A DNA stretch of 64,000 nt from Narthecium ossifragum (Eukaryota; Streptophyta; Magnoliopsida; Dioscoreales; Nartheciaceae): contig OY986971.1 of NCBI GenBank assembly GCA_963920575.1, forward strand, positions 24,942,145 through 25,006,144. The letters are read 5' to 3'. Positions within the stretch are counted from its first letter, which is position 1; every line of letters begins with the position of its first letter. Shown one piece after another: positions 56,324-64,000 of the stretch. The notes beneath the pieces are model-generated. The model did not search any database. It worked only from the letters and a program-made list of their open reading frames with translations, and was not told the DNA's origin. The position numbers and the translations under genes are program-made.

Positions 56324-58542
56324 TGTGAGGACCCGTCCCTCCATCCCTTCGGCTTGTTGTTTACCCCAAGGGCAATTTGGGAAATTGCGCCTTGGCGGTC
56401 GTTTTCACACTGGCTGTGCACACACATGCCTTGCTTGATGGTTGTGTTTGTTAGAAAGGTTAGGTGGACCCGAGGTTGGGGGTTCTGGGCTTGGGCCCGA
56501 GTCCCAGCCCAAGTTTGCCTTTCAGTGCACAGAAGATCGATCACCTTGGGGTGAAGATCGATCCTGTTGCTAGCAGGATCGATCATGCATGCAAGGATGA
56601 TCGATCCTACGTGTGCCTGGAAGTCTTTGTCGGTGGCTTTCGAAGGACGGCCACCGCGGTGGCCGTCGCTTCCCCTGTCAGGGGAGGGGAGACTTTTGCT
56701 CCCCTCCTTTGCCTTTCTCGCGGTTTCTCCGGCTTTCCCCGGCCTTACCCCCTTCCCCTCCCCCTCCTTCCTTCCCCTCTTCTTCTTCTTTCCCGCGAAT
56801 GCTCTGCTTCTTCCCCTGTTCCGACCGCTCCTTTCTCTCCTCCGTTCTTCCTCCTCCGGCCACCTCTCCTGGAGCTTGAAGGCTCGTTGGGTTCGTGGCG
56901 AGGCGAGGAAGATCCGTGGCTAGTCTTCGTGGATCGAAGCTGCTCTGAGGAGGTAGGGTCTTCTTCTAAACTCCGGCTGTTTGAGGGTTTAGTATCCGGG
57001 TTTTGTTTTGCTTAGATCTCCTTGTGGAGTTGTTCTTTCCCGGTTTTGAGGCCTTGAGTAGCCTCGTTGTACTCAGATCTACCAACCCACCAAGTTTGGT
57101 GGGGTTTGGTTGTGTTTTCCGGCGGTTCTCCGGCCGGAAGCACGCCGGAACCCATCTTTGGGTGATCGATCCTTCTGGGAGGAAGGATCGGTCCTCTGGT
57201 GTGGGCTTGCTGCGCCCAGTACATGATCGATCTTCTTATGGGAGGAGATCGATCATGGGGCCTGGGTAAGCATGGTTACCCTTCGTCCCGAGAATGATCG
57301 ATCTTCCTGGGAGGAAGGATCGATCTTCCCTGGTGCGACTGGAAGGGTGCCCTCTGTCACCAAAGAGATCGATCTCCCTGGGAGGAATGATCGATCTTCT
57401 TTGGCTCGACAGCGAGGGAAGCTCACTGTTGCTTGGATGATCGATCCTTCCCTTGGTGAGGATCGATCCTTCAGTAGCAGAGAGGGTTTTCAAGAGTTTT
57501 GCCCGCGGGGCTTCGCATGCAAGTGACTTTTTACGATTTTACCCTCGGGGTTTATCCTGTAATGAATTATGTATGAATGCTCATCGCTTTGTGGTTGAAC
57601 TGGGAGGGTGATGCCTCCCAAGTGTGTAGAATAAATGGGCTGACGGTATGCCCTTACCGCTTTGTGGTGAACCGAGGGAGTCATGACCCTCGGGAGTGTT
57701 TAGTATAAATGGGCCGAAGGTGTGCCCTTGCTGTGTTGTTTGTTTACGGCTTTATCATACTTATCCTGCCCTTTTTCCTGTGCATTAAACATGCTAGGAT
57801 AGGTTGGGTGGGTGTTGACTCTGCTGCTTAGAGTACCGAGTGATGGTAGTCTTAACTTCGGTTGTTCCGCCAAGTGCGGAGATCCCGCTTGGAGAAGGGG
57901 GTCCTACTGGTTGCGTCGTGTCCACCCTGTGTCAGGGAATGTCGGAGTTGCCCACCCCTGAGCAGTGGCGTTATCGGAGATACGCACCTAGGACAGGAAC
58001 CCTTCGGGTTATTGATGGGATTGTGGAATCCTTGGCAAGCCTCGGCATTTGGCATCAGAGTGTGTCCGGTTGCTTTACCCTTGTGTGTGTGGGAGTTGTA
58101 GAGTAGGACCCTGCTGAGCTGTTGCTCATGCCTACCTGGACTGTGTTTGTTGCAGGTGCAGGTGGCCGCTCTGTCCCAGTGCTATCCCCTCGGTCGTCTC
58201 GTGGCAGCGGGCCGGATCCTGACCATGTCTGAGGGTCAGGATGGGTTCGTGTGCGCCTTCGCGGAGACCCCGGTGGGTGTTGCAGTTTCTTTTTGGGGAC
58301 TGTTGATCTCTTGTGGCTTTTGTACTAAACTCTGTTAACTCTTTTATTACCGTTTTTGTAATAAATGTTAATAGCTGTGGTTTAGTAGCTTGCTTCCGCT
58401 CTTTCTCTGTGCTGTCCAGCTGTTTCCGCCAGCTGGGCCTTAGTCTCAACTGTTTCCGCCAGTTGAGGCTAGTGGTTGAGGTGTTCGTTTTTCCCCCCCT
58501 CGTGTCCCGGCCCGGGTGCGCTCTGCGGGTCGGGGCGCGACA
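56324..58542 (+). mobile_element. Solo LTR of gypsy family A, sense, inside SIRE gag
   Basis: CATAT flanks both ends (56,319-56,323 and 58,543-58,547). It starts TGTGAGGACCCGTCC and ends CGGGGCGCGACA, the reverse orientation of the copies at 46,856 and 50,162. It is 2,219 bp, about 245 bp shorter than those. The GATCGATC array is present (56,530-56,610 and 57,160-57,475). It splits the Gag frame. Confidence 0.92.
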
Positions 58543-58547
58543 CATAT

Positions 58548-59209
58548 GTCATGAGAGAACCCATTAGCTCATCAAGGGACAGCTTGGTTAGATCTTTAGC
58601 TTCTTCGATTGCCGTCACCTTGGGATCCCATGACTTAGGTAGACACCTAAGAACCTTTCTCACTTTCTCATCATTAGTATAGCTTTTACCAAGAGAATCA
58701 AGAACATTTATAATATTGGTAAAGCGAGTAAACATTTCATTTATATTTTCATCATCCTTCATAGAAAATAACTCATAGTCATTAACAAGCATGCTAATCT
58801 TAGACTCCTTTACTTGGCTAGTTCCTTCATGAGTTATCTCAAGCTTCTCCCATATTTCCTTAGCCGATTTACAAGCTGAAATTCTATTGAATTCATTTGG
58901 GCTAAGGGCACAAAATAAGAAATTTTTGGCTTTGGTATTGACTTGCAAATTTTTCAAATCAGTACGGGTAAGCTCACTCTTAGCCTTAGGCACTTCCTTC
59001 CCTTCATGAATTTTGGTAGGAATAGTTGGGTCATCCTCAATAACCATCCATGCTTCATAATCCATGGATTTTATAAATATTTCCATCCTATTCTTCCAAT
59101 ATGTATAGTTTGAACCATTGAAGTATGGTGGCCTATTTGTGGATTTTATAAATATTTCCATCCTATTCTCACTACACGGATCGCTTAGATGAGCTTTAAT
59201 CTTGTTCAA
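58548..59209 (-). pseudogene. SIRE-type Gag, N-terminal part
   Basis: The minus frame encodes the copia Gag (UBN2-like) domain: RPPYFNGSNYTYWKNRM near the start, then AKEIWEKLEITHEGT, INEMFTRFTNIINVLDSLGK and LSLDELMGSLMTY at the break. It is open over about 220 residues. A 29-bp direct duplication (59,066-59,094 and 59,141-59,169) repeats part of the N-terminal coding sequence. Sequence to the right belongs to a different element, so the promoter and 5' LTR are lost. Confidence 0.85.
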
Positions 59210-59475
59210 GTGCTTTGAAGTGTTTGAATGATGCTATTGATGGAATTATTCGCTTGCATTTTACTTGTGCTATGGGTTGATGGATGGAGCTATGCATTTG
59301 AATCTATGTGTGCATATGAATGAATTTTGATCGTATAAGAACCAAAGCTTTATGAGAAGTGACTAATTGTTGATGGGGGGATTGCTCTTTTTGAGTTTTT
59401 TATTTCTTCTCTTTCCCTTCTAGTTATTTTTCTTTTGCTTTGCTCGAGGACTAGCAAAGTTCAAGTTAGGGGGTG
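59210..59475 (+). mobile_element. 3' end of a TGATAAG-family element with purine tract
   Basis: A 3' interior piece, T-rich, ends CTCGAGGACTAGCAAAGTTC and the purine tract TTAGGGGGTG (59,466-59,475). The same arrangement precedes the LTR at 11,191. The rest of the element is missing to the left. Confidence 0.65.
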
Positions 59476-61031
59476 TGATAAGACGTGAAAAGTGCATAAA
59501 TCACCCTTTTAACTTGGCCTTGTTAGTCTCCGAGCAAGGCCTTACTGATGGGTTTTACCCTATTACAGGTACAAGTGCCCTCAACGAGGATTGAATCAAG
59601 TTCCGAGCTTAAACGATGTCATTCGGGCCAGTTTTTATGAAGAAGATCGATCCTGTATTGATGAAGGATCGATCCTTTGAAGTGCTTTAAGAAGGAGCCA
59701 ATCAGGACAACAAGGATCGATCCTATGGCATGAGAGGATCGATCATTTTTGCGTATTTTCCCAGTGACAGAACGCAAGTTCTAGAGGATCGATCTTCACA
59801 CACTGGAGGATCGATCTTCATCGGGGCGCAGCCAGAATTCAAGAAGTAAAAGATCGATCCTTTTCTTGTGGAGGATCGATCCTTCACGGGACCAGCGATC
59901 ACACGAAGCGCATGATCGATCCTCCACCCTATGAGGATCGATCCTTTGGTGCCAGCCGAGCAAAATCAATGGCCCAGATCTAATCCGAGTGGGGGAGGCT
60001 TGTTTACTATAAATAGACCCCTTAGGAGGGATTTTGGGGGGTCTTCTCTTAGTCTTCTCCAGCCCTTCTAGGTTCTTACCCAATTGAGAGGAGGACTTTT
60101 TGGAGGGAATCCATGGGAGGGGAGCTTCATCAACCTCCATCCATGGATCCAACCAAGATGAGTAGCTAACTTCCTATCTCTTGGGATTTCCATGTAGTTG
60201 TAGGATTCTTTTGTAGTTTTCCTAGGGTTTTTGATGTGTAATCTTTGGGATTGATCTATTGTATGGATTTGAGCTTTATTTTCTTATCTTTGTACATGGA
60301 TTTCATATGTTGAATGGATGAATGCCTTTCTTTGGTATGAGTTAGGACTTGTGCATGATAGGTGTTTGTTGTATTGCTCCAATGAGTTGGATGTGCTAGA
60401 AACACATCCAATGACATTGGGAGGATTACTAGCCCTAGATTAGAGATTAGGGATGCTAGAACCATCCCTATCTCTCTAATCAAAGGATCCATTCTATCTT
60501 TCTCTTGCATTGGATTCGAGGTGCTAGAACCATCTCGATCCAATGCCCGACTCCATGCAATATCTTTTTCTTGCGACGAATCGATCTTAATCGAAGGTTC
60601 GTTAGCGACGATAGAAGCTAATTACTCATTCGTCGACTTTGTGAATGTGATTATTTCCGGCGGATGATCCTAAACCGACTTCCGTTGAGCGATAAGTGAG
60701 GCTAACCACCCGCTTGTCGACTTCTTGATTTCGATCGTCCCGATTGGATTACACACCTTAATTCCTTAGGAGGCTACATTAGAACCTACAATGAAATGGA
60801 AATCCCAAGACCTCTCTATATTAGTTATCTTTCTTTTCACTTAGTTAATTACTTTAATAGTCATTAATCCAAAATCCAAATCATTTTAGCTAGTTGTTTG
60901 GAGTTATCTATCGAGTACGTTAGTCATTTCTAATTTCCCTGCGGATCGACCCGGACTCCCGCTAGCTACGTAGTAGTTAGTAGGATTCGGTATAAATTGT
61001 AATCTTTGACGCACTAGTCACTTTCAACGAC
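59476..61031 (+). mobile_element. LTR of the TGATAAG family, sense
   Basis: It starts TGATAAGACGTGAAAAGTGC. The 3' part has CCTGCGGATCGACCCGGACTC, as does the solo LTR at 40,843 in reverse. The end is truncated near 61,031 at the next LTR. Five GATCGATC pairs, each with exactly 22 bp pitch, lie at 59,645-59,943. The frame of 118 codons across them is an artefact of repeats. Confidence 0.75.
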
Positions 61032-61039
61032 GAGTGGTT

Positions 61040-63075
61040 TGGGTTGCGTCAGACCTGTCCCTCTACTCCTGGGTCGACCGGCTGGGTCGGACCCGTGGCT
61101 CGTTTGTTTGCTTCGCGTCGAGCGCGCGATCCGGTGGATCATATTATTTCTTGGACCGCAAGGGCAATTTGGTAAATTGCACCTTGGTGGTTTGTTTCAC
61201 ACCCGCGTGTGCACACACTGACCTTGTTTGTGTTAGTGCTTGATTAGAATGGTTAGGTGGATCCGGGATCTGAAGATCCCAGCTCGGGCGCGCAACAGCC
61301 CGTTTTTGGGCTGCTGGCGGCCCTCGAGCGATTGATCGCTCCTTGAAGCGATCCCTCCTTGGAGCGATCGATCGGACTCGTGAGCGAGTCGGTGGGTTCT
61401 TTTGACCCGTTCGGATCGATCCAAGTGTTTTGGATCGATCCAACCTGTCTCGGATCGATCCGACTTGGTGTTGGATCGATCCAACCTGTCTTGAATCGAT
61501 CCGACTTGGTGTGGGATCGATCCGAACTGGCTTTTCTTTCGCGAGCGATCGATTGCTCCTTGGAGCGATCGATCGTTCCTTGGAGCGATCGATCGGACTC
61601 GGCGTCGGTGGCTTTTCTGCTTCGAGAGGACGGTCGTCGTTGGCCGTCGCTCTCTCTTGTCAGAAGTGGAGGACTTTGCCTCCCCTCCTTCTCCTTTTTC
61701 CCCCTTCTCCCGGCTTTCCCTTCCCCTTTTCCCTCCTTTTCTTCCTCTTCTCCTCCTCCTCCTCCTTTCTTCTTCCTTCTTCTTTCTTCTCTCGCGGCTC
61801 TGTTTTCTTCCCCTATTTCCGGCAGCCATCTTCTTCTCCTCCGTTCTCCCTCCTCCTGCCACCGTTTTGAGTGTTCTAAGGCTCGTTGGATCTGTGGCAA
61901 CTAGAGGAAGATCCCTGAAGTAGTTTGGAACCTTGTTGCTGACCAATTCGCGGGGAATCAGCCGAGGAGTGTGTTTCGGGTAGGTTTCTATCTACTGATG
62001 TTGTTTTTGGGTTTTCTCTAGATCTAGCCGTTAAATCTTTGTGTTGTTAGATTCCTCATGCTTAGTAGAATTTCTGGTATAAATTTCATAAGCTTTGGTT
62101 GAGATCTTAGTAGGATATATGCATGATTAATCTCGGATTTTCCGATTTCTGCTGTTCTTGAAGAACAGCCGGCTTACGGCGCATTTTCCGGCCAGTACGT
62201 GCATGTTCTTGGGTTGTGATGAACATAAGAGTCGTAGATCTTGGAATCAACTCTTTAACCCAACTGATTTCATATTTTTCCGATTTTCCTAAGATTTTTT
62301 ATGAATTTATTACTGGAGGGCTGCGTTGCAGCAATTAATTGGTAAGTTAGTTTGATTAACGGTTTTGATTAGTGGTTTTCCGTTAATCCAACCGTTGGAT
62401 GATTATGGATTTTGGATATGTTGATTCGGGTATGTAGATCTACTGATGGCTAAGTTGGATCTTGAATCCGATGTCATTTGAATGTCGGATCGACGGGATC
62501 AATTAGCCTCTAAGTAGAGGTTTTGGGTGTTTTGAATATAATATTATATTTCGGATTATAATATTATATTGTTTACTGTTCATCATCATTTTCGGGGTTG
62601 CTTCCCGTTGCAGGAGTCCGCGGTTGACGGTCGTGGTACCGTCGTAATGCCGGGACTCGCTGCGGATCGGCTAGCAGCGGTTGGTTGTACCGCTGCAGCG
62701 ATCCGGTTGACTTATATGCTGCTTTGACATACTGTTGCATGCCTATCTCCTGTTAGTGTATGTTCATAGCATGCATCCTCTGTTGTGCATTAGTTGCATT
62801 GGTTAGGGCGTGGGTGATCTGTGGGTCGCCGTCCCGAGGCTGGAAGCTCGGATTTAGCCCTAGGACCGGGATTGGGTAGTTTGGACCCGGTTCGAATTGT
62901 GGTGTGCAGTCAAACTTGATGATAGGCTTAGATGACTGGTACACCTGTTGCTTGATGATTGTAGAGGTCGTGTCGGCCTCGAGTCGGATGCTGAGGTGTA
63001 GCCGGTGTTCCACTGTGTTGACTCTTGAGTGGAGGAGTTGCCTACTCAGCGGTGTCTTTTCCCGCCTGCAGTGGT
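61040..63075 (+). mobile_element. Truncated gypsy LTR, family D, sense
   Basis: It lacks the TGTGAGG start and the last ~390 bases, judged against 45,563-53,459. Shared blocks include AAGGGCAATTTGGTAAATTG, the CGTCGTTGGCCGTCGC zone and CCTACTCAGCGGTGTC. GATCGATC cores in tandem with 19-21 bp pitch lie at 61,414-61,522, and GAGCGATCGATC words at 61,330-61,600. Frames of up to 237 codons inside are low-complexity by-products. Confidence 0.65.
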
Positions 63076-64000
63076 GATACGAGTCGATCCGACTCGACCA
63101 ACTGGATCCGAACCCAGAAGAGGAACCAAACTGGTTCAGCCTCTTTCCTAGTTTGACTTGGACTTCCCTAGTTCAAACTAGAGTATTTAATTAGTATTTT
63201 GATGGTCCAAGAGGGGGGTGAATTGGACTCTTTTCGAAAAACTAGATTGATGAAAAATTCAGATAGAAGGGGATCTAACAGCTAGAATGCTTGTAAACAA
63301 AATGAAACTTAACTATAATAGCATGCAAGCATTAACTGAAAGAAGAGTAAGAGAGATGACACCGATTTATAGTGGTTCGACCCAACTCTTGGTCTACGTC
63401 CACTTCTCTCAAGGCTCCCCTTGAGGTTCCACTACTTGCAAATCCCTTACAAGCTTTTCCTCCAAGCTTTCTGGTGCTTGGTGACCTTACAATCACAGCC
63501 ACTTGCTGTTTGAACAACTCTCAAGATACTTCTTCACACTTGAAGAAGGTTTACAAAGGTTTTAGCTCAAGGAGAATAAGTAGAAATCTTTCCTAGAACT
63601 TGCTCAAATGATCTCAATAATAATGATAAAAGTTGTGGCAAGTTTACATGAAGAGACTACTTATAGATGGGCTTCAACCAGCTCAACAAGAAGCCCCAAC
63701 GGCTCCCTGCAACTCTCCAACGGCTAGTTTTTTTTACTCTGCGCGCTCCTGGCGGTCGATCCGTCCATCGTCCGTCACGTATAAAAAACTCAGCCTCTTT
63801 GGTCGACGGTCGATCCACGCATCGTCCGTCGCTTTCACGGTCGACCGTGACATCGACCGTCACATCGTCCGTGAGCCTCTGTTGAGAAGATCGCTTCCCA
63901 GGGTCGATGCTCCGATCGACCGTCGCTCCTTGAGTTTTCTTCATGTATGCGCCACGGTCGACCGCCGCATCGACCGTCGCATCGACCGTCGCATCGACCG
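63076..64000 (-). mobile_element. SIRE-type copia LTR, antisense, running off the window
   Basis: From about 63,195 it matches 39,461-40,142 (GGTTCGACC, CCACTTCTCTCAAGG, CTTGAAG..TTTACAAAGG blocks) and then 53,460 on (CTCTGTTGAGAAG..CGTTTCCC-like junction). Minus-strand CAATTCACCCCCCTCTTGG near 63,210-63,230 marks the usual 3' end of SIRE LTRs. Stem-loop palindromes fill 63,750-64,000. Sequence at 63,076-63,190 is unassigned. Confidence 0.6.

Noticed and set aside
61233..61946. 237-codon minus-strand frame with Arg/Lys/Glu-rich sequence
   Set aside because: It runs antisense through the family D LTR, including its palindromes and CT-rich leader-like zone, without any domain.

Overview
This is nuclear DNA from a flowering plant. 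The evidence is split genes with GT-AG introns, a photosystem II antenna gene (LHCB6/CP24), and dense nests of Ty1-copia and Ty3-gypsy LTR retrotransposons, LINEs and Helitron-like elements. The CP24 protein reads as monocot-like, but that placement is tentative. I see no rRNA or tRNA gene, organelle DNA or bacterial operon.

Three host genes look intact. An FCS-like zinc finger (FLZ) gene lies at 3.66-5.24 kb (+, two exons). LHCB6 lies at 25.07-26.29 kb (-, two exons). A GPI-anchored lipid-transfer protein with a long proline-rich tail (xylogen/LTPG type) lies at 30.83-32.09 kb (-, two exons). They share no pathway: the first is a probable SnRK1-linked adaptor, the second a thylakoid antenna protein, the third a cell-surface protein. 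A stray exon-sized piece of a uroporphyrinogen decarboxylase gene lies at 33.4 kb.

From 0 to 39 kb the genes sit in AT-rich DNA with older elements. These are: a 6.8-kb LTR element without gag-pol (5.70-12.54 kb) holding a broken LINE; two related terminal-inverted-repeat elements (14.4-18.4 kb), one with a large foldback; Helitron-like units, two of them head to tail; a 5'-truncated LINE split by a solo LTR (19.2-23.4 kb); and a degraded Ty1-copia element (34.1-38.0 kb).

From 39.4 kb to the end the window is almost wholly nested LTR elements. An antisense SIRE-type copia element is the base. Its 3' LTR is split by a 13-kb block of gypsy pieces, and its gag gene is split by a gypsy solo LTR. 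Inside the block are a solo LTR within a solo LTR, and a complete, young but internally deleted gypsy element (46,856-52,627) with nearly identical 2.46-kb LTRs. Seven of these insertions keep perfect 5-bp target duplications, so their order can be read.

The most striking signal is not a gene. The LTRs of several unrelated families carry arrays of short palindromes. In two families GATCGATC cores come in pairs exactly 22 bp apart, the pairs repeating every 60-72 bp; a third shows a 23-bp pitch. In a gypsy LTR and in the copia SIRE LTRs the cores form hairpins of the form CGGTCGAT-N6-ATCGACCG, with variable loops and flanks that pair differently from hairpin to hairpin. This shared architecture is the best candidate for an undescribed system in the window.
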